A stretch of 64,000 nt of DNA from Sphingobacterium thalpophilum (GCF_038396785.1 NZ_CP151087.1:4030001-4094000); one strand, 5' to 3'. Positions 43,786 to 52,779 are shown, counted from the stretch's first letter. Program-made: numbers and translations. Notes: generated from the letters alone by a model not told the origin.

Positions 43786-43977
43786 GCTATAATTATGTAT
43801 GAGTGTTTGTTTTCAACGGCATAATCTGCACGTTCCACTCGGTGATTTATTCCTATTCTATTTCTCTTTTTGGGCATTTATATTACCAATTAAGATGTTT
43901 ATGGTAAAAAATCGACCCCTAATGATAGGATCGTTTCTTACAAAGCTGTTTAAAAGCTGATTTTACATAGGACAAAA

Positions 43978-44026
43978 AAAAGTGGTACTTTTTATCTCGA
44001 TGTACAAGATCTAAAGTACCACTTTT
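43978..44026 (-). terminator. Terminator of the THUMP/HD operon
   Basis: A perfect 14-bp stem (43978-43991 with 44013-44026) with a 21-nt loop, preceded by an A run that becomes a U tract on the minus strand. Confidence 0.85.
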
Positions 44027-44051
44027 ATATTTAGGAATTGTTAAGTGTAAT

Positions 44052-44699
44052 TTATTTTTTACCGTTCCATTCGGCCATGAACTCATCGAGGAAGCTGAGC
44101 ATATATTCATGGCGATGCGCTGCGATTCTTTTCGCGGCTTCTGTATTCATCTTATTCTTTAACAATAGTAGCTTTTCGTAGAAGTGATTGATTGTGGGAG
44201 CTTCCGAATGCTTGTACGCTTCCTTATCCTTATATTCCTGAACGGGAATGTTGGGATTATACATCTCACGGCCTTTGTTTCCACCAAAGCTAAACGCGCG
44301 GGCAATACCTATTGCGCCAATAGCATCTAGACGGTCAGCATCTTGCACGATCTCCATTTCTTTTGAATGGAATGAAACTTCACCTAAACTTGCTTTGAAA
44401 GACATGTTGAAGATGATTTTCTTGACATGGTCAATGATCTCAGGCGAAATTTCTAGACTTGCCAAAAACTCTCCGGCAACACGAGGGCCGATTGTTTCGT
44501 CGCCATCATGGAATTTACTGTCAGCGATGTCATGTAATAGCGCCGCCAATTCGCACACCATAACATCTGCTTCTTCATCTTCTAAAATTAACTTCGTATT
44601 GTTCCATACGCGTTGAATATGCGACCAATCGTGGCCTGCTTCTGCAAATTTCAACCGGTCTTGCACAAATGCTACTGTGCGCTCAATAATGTTATTCAT
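44052..44699 (-). CDS. HD domain-containing phosphohydrolase
   Basis: This 215-residue protein has the H...HD...D metal site of the HD superfamily: AGHDWSHIQRVW, then ALLHDIADSKFHDGDE and later VQDADRLDAIGAIGIARAF. It resembles the YedJ-like small HD hydrolases thought to act on nucleotides; the substrate is unproven. Its start overlaps the end of the THUMP methyltransferase gene by 8 bases, so the two are translationally coupled. Confidence 0.9.
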   Translation of the reverse strand: MNNIIERTVAFVQDRLKFAEAGHDWSHIQRVWNNTKLILEDEEADVMVCELAALLHDIADSKFHDGDETIGPRVAGEFLASLEISPEIIDHVKKIIFNMSFKASLGEVSFHSKEMEIVQDADRLDAIGAIGIARAFSFGGNKGREMYNPNIPVQEYKDKEAYKHSEAPTINHFYEKLLLLKNKMNTEAAKRIAAHRHEYMLSFLDEFMAEWNGKK

Positions 44700-45870
44700 A
44701 CAATACTTTTGTTTTTTCGCGAGTACCCTCGTATAATTCGTATTCTAATAATCTACAATCTAATTTACCATTATAAAATTCTATACGTCGGGATGCGCGC
44801 AACCCGATTTTCTTTGCCAGATCTGGATTTCCAGTAAATATATAGCCTCTATAACCTTTGCATTCCTGTTTCATGAAATCTCCCATACGCTTATAGGTAA
44901 TTTCTAGCTTGCTGTGTGTGCCCAAACGTTCACCATATTCAGGATTGAATAAAATGACACCTCCTTCTTTAGGAACGTGTGTTTCGGCAAAATCGCATAC
45001 TTCAAATGAAATTAATTGCTCTACACCAGCAGTTCTTGCGTTCATCTTGGAGACGTTGATAGCCTCTTCCGAAATATCACTTGCGATAATTTGCGGAGCC
45101 GCTTTTTTATTGATCTGATCTTTAAGTACGCGACGCTCCTGGAAGAAAACTGTTTCATCATAACCTATGAAATGCATAAATGAATAGTTCATGCGTAATA
45201 ACCCTGGTTTTCTGTTTGTCGCAATCAGAGCTGCCTCGATAGCTAAAGTTCCGGACCCACACATCGGGTTCACAAAAGGAGAATGACCATCCCATTTGGA
45301 CGCAATAATAGTAGAGGCTGCCAGAGCTTCTAACATTGGCGCTTTTCCAGGGATCTTCCGGTAGCCATGTTTCGCTAGTGTTTCACCTGAGGTATCGAGA
45401 AAAATTTCAGCACGGTCATCTTTCCAGTACAAGTGCACAACCGCTTTATTATTGTCCGGACCTGAGTTAGGACGCATACCCTTTTTTTCCTTGATTCGGT
45501 CCACGATTGCATCTTTAACCTTGACGTTTGCAAATAATGGTGTGCTGATTGTCTCATTGTCCACATTGGAGCTGACAGAGAAGTATCCGTCAAATTGAAT
45601 GAGTTCTTCCCATGCGATTTGACTCAATTCGTCATAGAGCTCCGTCGGATTATTGGCCCTAAACTCTTTTAACGAATACAAAATCTGAGATGCTGTGCGC
45701 AGGTTCAGATTGAGCTTGATCGTATCGTTTATACTGGCCTTTAATTCTACTCCTGTCGGAAATGCCCTGACAATGTCAAAACCTAACTCTTTAACTTCCT
45801 GTTGCAAATAAGGAGATAAGCGCTTATTGCACGTTATAATAACTTTATTGGGGGTGTTGAAAACTTCCAT
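44692..45870 (-). CDS. THUMP-domain class I SAM-dependent RNA methyltransferase (RlmL-N-like)
   Basis: This 392-residue protein has an N-terminal THUMP RNA-binding domain (residues about 10-160), then a Rossmann methyltransferase with NPMCGSGTLAIEAALIA (SAM binding) and LFNPEYGERLG as the catalytic NPPY-like motif. It matches the RlmL N-terminal / Trm14-like group that makes m2G in rRNA or tRNA. The -7 element TAACTTTG is only 8 bases before the first of two adjacent ATGs, so the leader is extremely short. Confidence 0.9.
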   Translation of the reverse strand: MEVFNTPNKVIITCNKRLSPYLQQEVKELGFDIVRAFPTGVELKASINDTIKLNLNLRTASQILYSLKEFRANNPTELYDELSQIAWEELIQFDGYFSVSSNVDNETISTPLFANVKVKDAIVDRIKEKKGMRPNSGPDNNKAVVHLYWKDDRAEIFLDTSGETLAKHGYRKIPGKAPMLEALAASTIIASKWDGHSPFVNPMCGSGTLAIEAALIATNRKPGLLRMNYSFMHFIGYDETVFFQERRVLKDQINKKAAPQIIASDISEEAINVSKMNARTAGVEQLISFEVCDFAETHVPKEGGVILFNPEYGERLGTHSKLEITYKRMGDFMKQECKGYRGYIFTGNPDLAKKIGLRASRRIEFYNGKLDCRLLEYELYEGTREKTKVLYE

Positions 45871-45881
45871 CATATTTTGTA

Positions 45882-45889
45882 CAAAGTTA
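45882..45889 (-). promoter_or_regulatory. -7 element (TAACTTTG) of the THUMP methyltransferase operon
   Basis: An exact consensus on the minus strand. It lies inside the longer possible frame and excludes the upstream start. Confidence 0.6.
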
Positions 45890-45947
45890 ATTAAACTCTT
45901 CCTCAAAAATTGCTTAATTTTACGCTTTAATATTTATTTTTTTGATT

Positions 45948-46322
45948 ATGGAAATTAGAGGAAAAGTACACGAGATAGGAGCGACACAACAAGTGACAGA
46001 ATCATTCAAAAAACGCGATATGATTGTAGCTTATGCCGAAAACCCACAATTTGTTGAGTATATCCGTTTTGAATCAACACAAGACAGAACGTCAATTTTT
46101 GATAACCTAGCAATTGGTGAAGAGGTAGAAGTATCTTTTAATCTTCGTGGTCGTCCTTGGACTAATAAAGATGGCGTAACAACTTATTTCAATTCATTGG
46201 TCGCATGGCGTGTAACAAAATTGGGTAATGCTGCTCCAGCACCATCTTCTCCAGGTTACGCAGATATGCCTGCTCCTGTAGATTTGGCTGGTTCATCAGA
46301 TGATGATGATCTACCATTCTAA
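45948..46322 (+). CDS. DUF3127 family protein with SSB-like acidic C-terminal tip
   Basis: This 124-residue protein's N-terminal ~90 residues form a compact beta-rich (OB-like) domain: MEIRGKVHEIGATQQV, ENPQFVEYIRFES and EEVEVSFNLRGRPWTNKDG. A Pro/Ala/Ser linker leads to the last residues DDDDLPF, closely resembling the C-terminal tip DDDIPF of single-stranded DNA-binding protein. DUF3127 has no assigned function. The tail suggests that it contacts the same partners as SSB. It is divergent from the methyltransferase gene and monocistronic. Confidence 0.88.
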   Translation: MEIRGKVHEIGATQQVTESFKKRDMIVAYAENPQFVEYIRFESTQDRTSIFDNLAIGEEVEVSFNLRGRPWTNKDGVTTYFNSLVAWRVTKLGNAAPAPSSPGYADMPAPVDLAGSSDDDDLPF

Positions 46323-46410
46323 TCTGAATAGGATTTTATGCACTATCGCCCTTGCGGTAGCCAATAGATTAGATTATTTGAACTGTAAACAATCCAGTTC
46401 TTTACAATAG

Positions 46411-46436
46411 AAAGGCTTCTTCACGAAGCCTTTTTT
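46411..46436 (+). terminator. Terminator of the DUF3127 gene
   Basis: A 9-bp stem (46411-46419 with 46425-46433), loop TTCAC, with T6 at 46431-46436. Confidence 0.88.
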
Positions 46437-46523
46437 CTTTCATAGCATCAGCATGGGCACCTGATTTTTCTTGGCGCTGAAATTGCTTGCTATACGGTGT
46501 CGTACATCAAAAAAACAATAGAT

Positions 46524-46988
46524 ATGAAATTATCCGTATTGTTCTCTTGCTTAGCAATGATTTCGCTAAGTGCATGTAATCAAACCTCAAAAGATAGTCA
46601 GCATACAACCGCAGATTCCACTGCACATGAGACTGTGGCGGTAGATACTGCCCATACATCGCAGAATTCGTTGGATTGGGCCGGTACCTATGAAGCTACT
46701 ATTCCCTGTGCCGATTGTGAAGGTATCAAAACCAATATCACCTTAAAGAATGATAATACCTTTGCCATTGTCAGTGAATATATTAACAAAAATACCAAGT
46801 TTGAAGATACTGGCAAAGTCATGTGGCATGACAACGGATCCGTTGTTCATCTCACGGGGAAAGAGACAAATATGAAATTGAAGGTCGGCGAAAATAAGCT
46901 GATTGGACTAGATCAGGAAGGCCATGAGATTGATGGTCCCAATGCACATCTCTATGTGTACAATAAGGTCGAAGGAGAGAAACTGTAA
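46524..46988 (+). CDS. NlpE N-terminal-like lipoprotein
   Basis: This 154-residue lipoprotein's signal peptide ends in the lipobox LSAC. A Thr/Ser/His-rich spacer follows, then the NlpE-like domain with WAGTYEATIPCADCEGIKT, which carries the CxxC of copper-resistance NlpE proteins. NlpE in E. coli signals outer-membrane and copper stress through Cpx; no Cpx system is seen here. A sensor or metal-binding role is inferred. The start is set by the signal peptide, not by the GTG 27 bases earlier. Confidence 0.85.
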   Translation: MKLSVLFSCLAMISLSACNQTSKDSQHTTADSTAHETVAVDTAHTSQNSLDWAGTYEATIPCADCEGIKTNITLKNDNTFAIVSEYINKNTKFEDTGKVMWHDNGSVVHLTGKETNMKLKVGENKLIGLDQEGHEIDGPNAHLYVYNKVEGEKL

Positions 46989-47009
46989 AATAAAGCTCCG
47001 ATAACTGAA

Positions 47010-48011
47010 TTAGCCGCTGACGTATTTACCGTAGGGAACTTTTCGGAGAAGATACGTCAGTAAGGCGCTCGCCAACAGGGTGAGCACTGTTGCTGCAGGG
47101 ATTTTCCACAAAGTGGATAAGGGGAGTAAAGGATGGATATAATTCAGCAATAAAATATGGCATAAGTAAATACCAAAGCTGTGAATGTCGATAAATTCCC
47201 AGAAGGCCTTGAGCTGTTCTGGGAGTTTAAGGCCTTGCACGAAGATGAATAAAAAGCCTGCACTCAATGCGATATTTGGTGAAAGATAGTTGTAAAGTGT
47301 CGGATCAAATTCCCTTCGTGACACACTTAAATAATATGTTCCCAAAGCTGTAATTATACAGCAGATCAGAAAAAATGTAAAACTTGATAATTTGACCATG
47401 GGGATTGGATAATTACGTAAATAGTGCCCCAAGACCAGGTAGCCCGCATAGCCAGAGAAAAAGGTCAGATCAAAGTTTGGTAAGTAACTATTGAACCATT
47501 TATTCGTAAAAAATAACGCTGCAAACCACAACCCCAAAAAGATCTCAAGCTCTCTTTTACTGCAGTTGCCCACAATTTTGCGTATGAAAGGAACTGCGAG
47601 GTAGAGCCCAAGTATCATATATAGATACCAAAGGTGTGCATTCGTTCCTGACTTTAAGCGAATTAACACAATGTTAATAACTTGTGGAAAACCGATGTAG
47701 TCAAAATCAATGTAGCGGATAAAATAATAGAGAAGATAGACGATCGTCCAAAAAAGAAAGGGCGGGACAATTTTTAACAGACTTTTCCGATAAAATTGTC
47801 CCGTGCTTTCGTCTTTCTGTAGCAGCAGAGCGCCTGAAATAATGACAAACAGGGGTACTGCAAAGCGCGAGAAGCTATTGATCCAATTGGCATAACTCCA
47901 GTCGAATGACTCAAATTCATTGCTGTTTAGGTAGCCCGAAGAGGAATGAATCAAGATAACGAGGAATATCGCAACAATACGTAGTACACTGATATAACTG
48001 GTTCGCGCCAT
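47010..48011 (-). CDS. Acyltransferase 3 family membrane protein
   Basis: This 333-residue integral membrane protein has about ten hydrophobic segments and the family start YISVLRIVAIFLVILIHSSSG (in part; conserved Arg and His), then FSRFAVPLFVIISG. Such enzymes O-acetylate or succinylate surface sugars. The substrate is unknown. It lies 15 bases downstream of the MFS gene on the same strand, so the two may be co-transcribed. Confidence 0.88.
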   Translation of the reverse strand: MARTSYISVLRIVAIFLVILIHSSSGYLNSNEFESFDWSYANWINSFSRFAVPLFVIISGALLLQKDESTGQFYRKSLLKIVPPFLFWTIVYLLYYFIRYIDFDYIGFPQVINIVLIRLKSGTNAHLWYLYMILGLYLAVPFIRKIVGNCSKRELEIFLGLWFAALFFTNKWFNSYLPNFDLTFFSGYAGYLVLGHYLRNYPIPMVKLSSFTFFLICCIITALGTYYLSVSRREFDPTLYNYLSPNIALSAGFLFIFVQGLKLPEQLKAFWEFIDIHSFGIYLCHILLLNYIHPLLPLSTLWKIPAATVLTLLASALLTYLLRKVPYGKYVSG

Positions 48012-48026
48012 TTGATTATGCTATTT

Positions 48027-49181
48027 TTATTGACTTTTACTGTCGTAGGCTTTCAAATACAGCAGCGTTAGGAGTGCGCCAATGCTCGCCATGCCCACGC
48101 CAACAAGCGAAGGTGTGTTATAAGCTAAACCCCAGGTTATTGGAATTCCACCTAAAAATGCACCTAAGGTATTGCCCAGGTTAAAGGCAGCCTGGCCACC
48201 TGCCGCAGCCAGCGTTGCAGCTTCTTTTGAAGCGCGAATTAACATCAGTTGTGTCGGCGAACCAATGGTGAAGGATACCAGTCCAGTAATAAATGCCAAA
48301 GGATAGGCTGTCCAGCCCAATGGCGATATAAAGTAAACCATCACAAGGCATAGCGCCATGGCGGAAAAACTAGCGATCGCAGCTTTGGTTGGGGAGATTG
48401 TATCGGCCAATTTTCCGCCGATAAGATTCCCGAAAAACATACCAACACCGATCAGGACCATAATCAACGGTACGCGATCAGCAGCGATGCCCGACACATT
48501 GGTCACTAAAGGTGCGATGTAACTGATCCATGCAAAAAGTCCACCGGTACCGATGGCGATAATAGCCATTAATAGCCAGGCAATTTTTTTGTTGAAGAAG
48601 TTGAGCTGGCTAAAGATGTTATTCCCTTTGGAAGCTTCAATTTTTGGCATCCAAGCATAAATTGCTGCAAAAGTGATTAACCCCAATATACTGATGATAC
48701 CATACGTCAAACGCCATGAATAATGATGGCCGAGGTAGGTTCCTAGCGGTACTCCAGCCAAATTGGCAATGGTCATTCCTGTAAACATGATAGATATAGC
48801 CTGGGCTTCTTTTCCCTTTGGTGCCAACCGAGCAGCAACAACAGATCCAACACCAAAAAATGCACCATGCGGAAGCCCCGCCATAAAACGGGAGAGGCTG
48901 ATCAAAAATTGACCTGGAGCAATACTAAATAGGCCGTTGAAAATAAAGAAGAGCAACATTAAAAAAAGTAATACCTTCTTTGGCGGATATTTTCCCGTAA
49001 ATAGGACTAATGTTGGGGCACCTACAACAACACCCAGTGCGTATAGTGCAATCAGGTGCGCGGCAGTAGGGATCTCGATATGAAGATCTTTGGCAATATC
49101 AGGCAAGATACCCATCATCGTGAATTCGGTCATTCCGATGGCAAGTCCGCCAAATGCCAAAGCGATAATTCCTTTGTTCAT
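48027..49181 (-). CDS. MFS exporter (AraJ/YdhP-like DHA1 family)
   Basis: This 384-residue protein has 12 predicted membrane segments and DHA1 motifs: GMTEFTMMGILPDIAKDLHI at the N-terminus, GVVVGAPTLVLFTGKYPPKK as motif A and LSRFMAGLPHGAFFGVGSVVAARL. AraJ/YdhP-type proteins export sugars or drugs. An insertion sequence ends 49 bases upstream of the start codon and may supply part of the promoter. Confidence 0.9.
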   Translation of the reverse strand: MNKGIIALAFGGLAIGMTEFTMMGILPDIAKDLHIEIPTAAHLIALYALGVVVGAPTLVLFTGKYPPKKVLLFLMLLFFIFNGLFSIAPGQFLISLSRFMAGLPHGAFFGVGSVVAARLAPKGKEAQAISIMFTGMTIANLAGVPLGTYLGHHYSWRLTYGIISILGLITFAAIYAWMPKIEASKGNNIFSQLNFFNKKIAWLLMAIIAIGTGGLFAWISYIAPLVTNVSGIAADRVPLIMVLIGVGMFFGNLIGGKLADTISPTKAAIASFSAMALCLVMVYFISPLGWTAYPLAFITGLVSFTIGSPTQLMLIRASKEAATLAAAGGQAAFNLGNTLGAFLGGIPITWGLAYNTPSLVGVGMASIGALLTLLYLKAYDSKSQ

Positions 49182-49215
49182 TGTATTTTAAGGTTGAGGT
49201 TGTACGATAATGGTA

Positions 49216-49246
49216 CGAAGATAATAAATAGTCGTTCCTTAACAAA
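49216..49246 (-). promoter_or_regulatory. Possible hybrid promoter formed by the IS end for the MFS gene
   Basis: On the minus strand TTTG (49243-49246, inside the IS end) and TATCTTCG (49216-49223, one mismatch to TAnnTTTG, in the flank) are 19 bases apart, pointing into the MFS gene. Confidence 0.35.
49225..49242. repeat. Left IS end: target duplication TAAATA plus terminal inverted repeat
   Basis: TAAATA (49225-49230) is followed by GTCGTTCCTTAA, which matches the reverse complement of the right end GTCTCTCCTTAA at 10 of 12 bases. The transposase stop codon lies inside this repeat. Confidence 0.7.
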
Positions 49247-50694
49247 ACCCACTATTTAATTTATATTTAAAAACAGGATTAGAAAACAGCATAATTTGTA
49301 TCTTATAAAATAAGAAAATAATTTTCTGTTTCAGTAGTTCCATCATTTTCTTCATGTTCCAAGCGGTTGCAGCTAGTAATGCATTGATTTGTGGTCCCGT
49401 TTCTCCCATGAAGTAATTTTTTGCCAGCCTAAAATCGGTTTTTAAATGTCCGATGATAGGTTCTATTGCCGCTCTGGTTCTAAATTTTTTGCGCTTTGTC
49501 TGCTTTTGATAAGCAGTGTCTTTTTTTCTTGGAGTGCTTGGGATGGAGATTTTCACGCCCTTTATTTCTGATTTTCCTCTGCCACCTCTATCGTAAAGGA
49601 GTTCTTTTGGGAGCTTTTGACCACCGGTTTCCATCTGTTCCAAAAGTGGTTCTATGGTGTGACCATCGTAAGGAGTTTGCAAAAATGCTTTAATCCCGAG
49701 AATGATTTTCTTGCCTTTGTTGGCGGTGGTTATCAAACCTACCTTATTCCCAAATTCATACTGGCTATGCGCTTTTCCTTTGGCAATACATCGGGTAAAA
49801 GGCTTGTGAATGCTGTAAATTTTATCGGCATCGTTTCTTTTTTGTGTGACAACCTTGGTGTACAATGTCATTAAATCTTTATAAAATTCTTGCTGTTCTG
49901 CATTAAAATTCCGTTGCAATTCACGAATCAGTCTCATGGCGATGGTTTTGAGCTGTCTTTGAGATTTCCTTGCCGCTTTTGCCCGCTTGGGATGTTTTCC
50001 GTTGTAGGTGTTGCGCACCATTTGTTTGCTGACTTTTGTGTAGCGTTGTCTTTGTTTTATGCCTTCATTTCCGGCTATTTTGTTGCAATAATCAATCACT
50101 TTTTTGCACAATTTTGCATCGGTAGGAAAAGAGGTATTATTCTCCTGAACGGTAGTATCGGACAAAACAAAATTTGAGGTGTTCGTCTTGGCATCGTGCA
50201 TTCTTACGCTGTAGGCAAAGATTTTTTCGATACCTTTTTCGCCAATTCTTTTTCGGAAATGAACAAAATTACTCGGGTCACAAGGAAATTCGTGTTCAAA
50301 GAAAACCCTGCCACAAAAATGCTGCATATAAGGATTCATGATCCAGGCTTTTTCCAACGTCTCATCGCCCAAATTATACAAATGTTTCAGTAGCAAACAA
50401 CCCACCATAAACCGAATCGGATGGCTCGGATTGCCCACTTTGGAATACAAGGGCGAAAATTCTTTCTCAAAATAATTCCAATCTATTTTTTCTGAAAGTA
50501 GAACAAGTTCATGCTCGTGGTCAATAAAATCCACCAACATTGGGCGAAATAATTCTGGCTTCTTTTCTGGATTTTTCCCCAACATATTTGCAAGGTTTTA
50601 AAGCTCTAAGATACAAATTCTTGCAATAAAAAACAAGCTATTTTAAATCCAAAATACTAATAATCAGTAAATTATAGGTAGTTTAAGGAGAGAC
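49231..50694 (-). mobile_element. Insertion sequence, IS5-like family, intact
   Basis: About 1.46 kb bounded by 12-bp imperfect terminal inverted repeats and flanked by the direct repeat TAAATA on both sides. It carries one full-length transposase gene. Family placement is from the transposase; IS1182 is the alternative. The intact reading frame and perfect target duplication suggest a fairly recent insertion. Confidence 0.8.
49239..50585 (-). CDS. DDE transposase (IS5 / IS1182 type)
   Basis: This 448-residue transposase has an N-terminal DUF772-like region (FSPLYSKVGNPSHPIRFMVGCLLLKHLYNLGDE in part). The catalytic domain has the first Asp in VLSDTTVQENNT, a second Asp in LLYDRGGRGK and the Glu in AAIEPIIGHLKTDFRL. 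A basic region (about residues 180-215) probably binds DNA. It is longer than E. coli IS5 transposase (about 340), which favours IS1182-like or a long IS5 subgroup. Confidence 0.9.
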   Translation of the reverse strand: MLGKNPEKKPELFRPMLVDFIDHEHELVLLSEKIDWNYFEKEFSPLYSKVGNPSHPIRFMVGCLLLKHLYNLGDETLEKAWIMNPYMQHFCGRVFFEHEFPCDPSNFVHFRKRIGEKGIEKIFAYSVRMHDAKTNTSNFVLSDTTVQENNTSFPTDAKLCKKVIDYCNKIAGNEGIKQRQRYTKVSKQMVRNTYNGKHPKRAKAARKSQRQLKTIAMRLIRELQRNFNAEQQEFYKDLMTLYTKVVTQKRNDADKIYSIHKPFTRCIAKGKAHSQYEFGNKVGLITTANKGKKIILGIKAFLQTPYDGHTIEPLLEQMETGGQKLPKELLYDRGGRGKSEIKGVKISIPSTPRKKDTAYQKQTKRKKFRTRAAIEPIIGHLKTDFRLAKNYFMGETGPQINALLAATAWNMKKMMELLKQKIIFLFYKIQIMLFSNPVFKYKLNSGFC

Positions 50695-50700
50695 TAAATA
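50683..50700. repeat. Right IS end: terminal inverted repeat plus target duplication TAAATA
   Basis: TTAAGGAGAGAC (50683-50694) is the inverted partner of the left end; TAAATA (50695-50700) repeats the left flank exactly. Confidence 0.7.
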
Positions 50701-50714
50701 GATTGTACTAAAAA

Positions 50715-51248
50715 TTATTGATACCTTTTTTGAGGGACACAAGTAACATTTTTAGTTTTTCTTAAGATGATCTGACGTTGATCTAATCTGCTTTCCAGTA
50801 CCACCGAATCCGCAGCATGATAAACAACTTTAAAGCGGGGGATATACTGGCCGGAAAGATAGCAGCCTGAAATTTTCTGCTTGCCATTCTCTTTGGTATA
50901 AATACCATCGACAATGATGGAGTCTCCACGCAAAACATAAATACCCTTTGCATGTTCTGTCCAGGATCCATTTTTGTAACAGCTATCCGGAATTGTTTGT
51001 ACCTTATTGTTGACGTGCATGGTCGCGTAAACAGAATCACAGGTAAACTTGAAATCGGTCAAGGTATATTGCATCATCTGCTGTTGTCCTGGAATACTGT
51101 CTTGGACCCATCCTCCCTGTAAAAAGGGTGCGCCTTCGTTCTGCATATCCGAATTGAATTTGCAGGCAGTAAAAAAGAAAAACATACCTATGGCAAGTGC
51201 CAATAGGTATGTTTTTGTTCGTATGTTTTTTATTGAAATAAAAGTCAC
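50715..51248 (-). CDS. Lipoprotein of unknown function downstream of fumC
   Basis: This 177-residue product has a hydrophobic N-terminus and lipobox-like FFTAC at about residue 29. The mature part is beta-rich with several Cys (TFKFTCDSVYA-like, PDSCYKNG, KISGCYLSG, VTCVP). I do not recognise a family. It starts 3 bases after the fumC stop and so belongs to the same operon, but nothing in the sequence suggests fumarase activity. The IS has landed 20 bases past its stop codon. Confidence 0.75.
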   Translation of the reverse strand: MTFISIKNIRTKTYLLALAIGMFFFFTACKFNSDMQNEGAPFLQGGWVQDSIPGQQQMMQYTLTDFKFTCDSVYATMHVNNKVQTIPDSCYKNGSWTEHAKGIYVLRGDSIIVDGIYTKENGKQKISGCYLSGQYIPRFKVVYHAADSVVLESRLDQRQIILRKTKNVTCVPQKRYQ

Positions 51249-51251
51249 AGC

Positions 51252-52649
51252 TTATTTTAAACTTCCAACCATATCTTCTGGTTTTACCCAGGCATCGAAA
51301 TCTTCAGGAGTCACATAACCTAAGCGTACGGCTTCTTCTTTAAGCGTAGTACCATTTTTATGTGCTGTTTGTGCGATTTCTGCTGATTTGTAGTAACCAA
51401 TTTTTGTGTTCAGTGCCGTTACTAACATCAATGAGTTGTCTACCAATTCTTTGATGCGTTTGTAGTTAGGTTCGATACCAGCTGCACAGTGCTCTTCAAA
51501 TGAAACACAAGCATCACCCAATAGGCGAGCAGACTGTAAGAAGTTTGCGGCCATCAATGGTTTGAACACGTTTAGTTCATAGTGACCTTGCGTTCCACCA
51601 ATTGTAATAGCCACATCATTACCCATCACTTGCGCCGCAACCATTGTCAATGCTTCACATTGCGTTGGATTAACTTTACCTGGCATAATCGATGACCCTG
51701 GTTCGTTTTCAGGGATCAAGATTTCACCGATACCTGAACGTGGGCCAGAAGCCAACATACGGATATCGTTTGCAATTTTATTTAATGAAACAGCCAATTG
51801 CTTTAATGCACCGTGTGTTTCAACGATTGCATCGTGAGCAGCCAACGCCTCAAATTTATTTTCAGCGGTTACGAAAGGTAGGCCTGTAAATTCAGCGATA
51901 TATTTAGCAACGACAACGTCATAGCCGTTTGGTGTATTTAATCCTGTACCTACAGCAGTACCACCCAATGCAAGTTCTGACAAATGCGAAAGTGTATTTC
52001 TTAAAGCTTTCAGACCATGGTTCAATTGAGCGACATAACCTGAAATCTCTTGACCTAGAGTCAATGGAGTAGCATCCATTAAGTGTGTACGGCCAATTTT
52101 AACTACGTTTTTAAACTCCTCAGCTTTTTTTGCCAATGTGTCACGCAATTTTTCTACACCTGGAATGGTAACTTCAGCAACAGCTTTGTAAGCCGCAATA
52201 TGCATTCCTGTAGGGAAAGTATCGTTAGATGATTGTGATTTGTTTACATCATCATTTGCTTTTAACACAGGTTCACCTTCACCAATTTTATGTCCAGCCA
52301 ATACTTGTGCACGGTTTGCCACAACCTCATTCACATTCATATTGGATTGTGTACCCGAGCCCGTTTGCCAAATAACCAATGGAAATTGATCATCCAATTT
52401 GCCCGCCAAGATCTCATCACATACTGTAGCGATCGCATCACGTTTCTCTACAGGTAATACCCCCAACTCGTGGTTAGCATAAGCAGCTGCTTTTTTCAAA
52501 TAAGCAAAGCCTGCGACGATTTCGTGTGGCATTGAAGCTGCCGGTCCGATTTTAAAGTTGTTGCGTGAACGCTCTGTTTGTGCACCCCAGTATTTGTCTG
52601 CAGGTACTTGAACTTCACCCATTGTGTCTTTTTCAATTCTGAATGACAT
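51252..52649 (-). CDS. fumC: Class II fumarate hydratase
   Basis: This 465-residue cytoplasmic TCA-cycle enzyme interconverts fumarate and malate without an iron-sulfur cluster. Signatures are KYWGAQTERSRNNF near the N-terminus, GSGTQSNMNVNEV, KIGRTHLMDATPLTLGQE and the superfamily loop GSSIMPGKVNPTQCE. The frame runs 18 codons further upstream, but MSFRIEKDTMGEV is the standard N-terminus. First gene of a pair with the small lipoprotein. Confidence 0.97.
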   Translation of the reverse strand: MSFRIEKDTMGEVQVPADKYWGAQTERSRNNFKIGPAASMPHEIVAGFAYLKKAAAYANHELGVLPVEKRDAIATVCDEILAGKLDDQFPLVIWQTGSGTQSNMNVNEVVANRAQVLAGHKIGEGEPVLKANDDVNKSQSSNDTFPTGMHIAAYKAVAEVTIPGVEKLRDTLAKKAEEFKNVVKIGRTHLMDATPLTLGQEISGYVAQLNHGLKALRNTLSHLSELALGGTAVGTGLNTPNGYDVVVAKYIAEFTGLPFVTAENKFEALAAHDAIVETHGALKQLAVSLNKIANDIRMLASGPRSGIGEILIPENEPGSSIMPGKVNPTQCEALTMVAAQVMGNDVAITIGGTQGHYELNVFKPLMAANFLQSARLLGDACVSFEEHCAAGIEPNYKRIKELVDNSLMLVTALNTKIGYYKSAEIAQTAHKNGTTLKEEAVRLGYVTPEDFDAWVKPEDMVGSLK

Positions 52650-52779
52650 AGTATGTAAGTATAAGTAAAACGTAAAAATTAAAAGCATATGTGCAAAGCA
52701 CATTATACATCACTCACAAAGTTACAGGATAATACAGTAAAGAACAAGGATTAAAGCATAAAGACACAATAAGCAGGCT

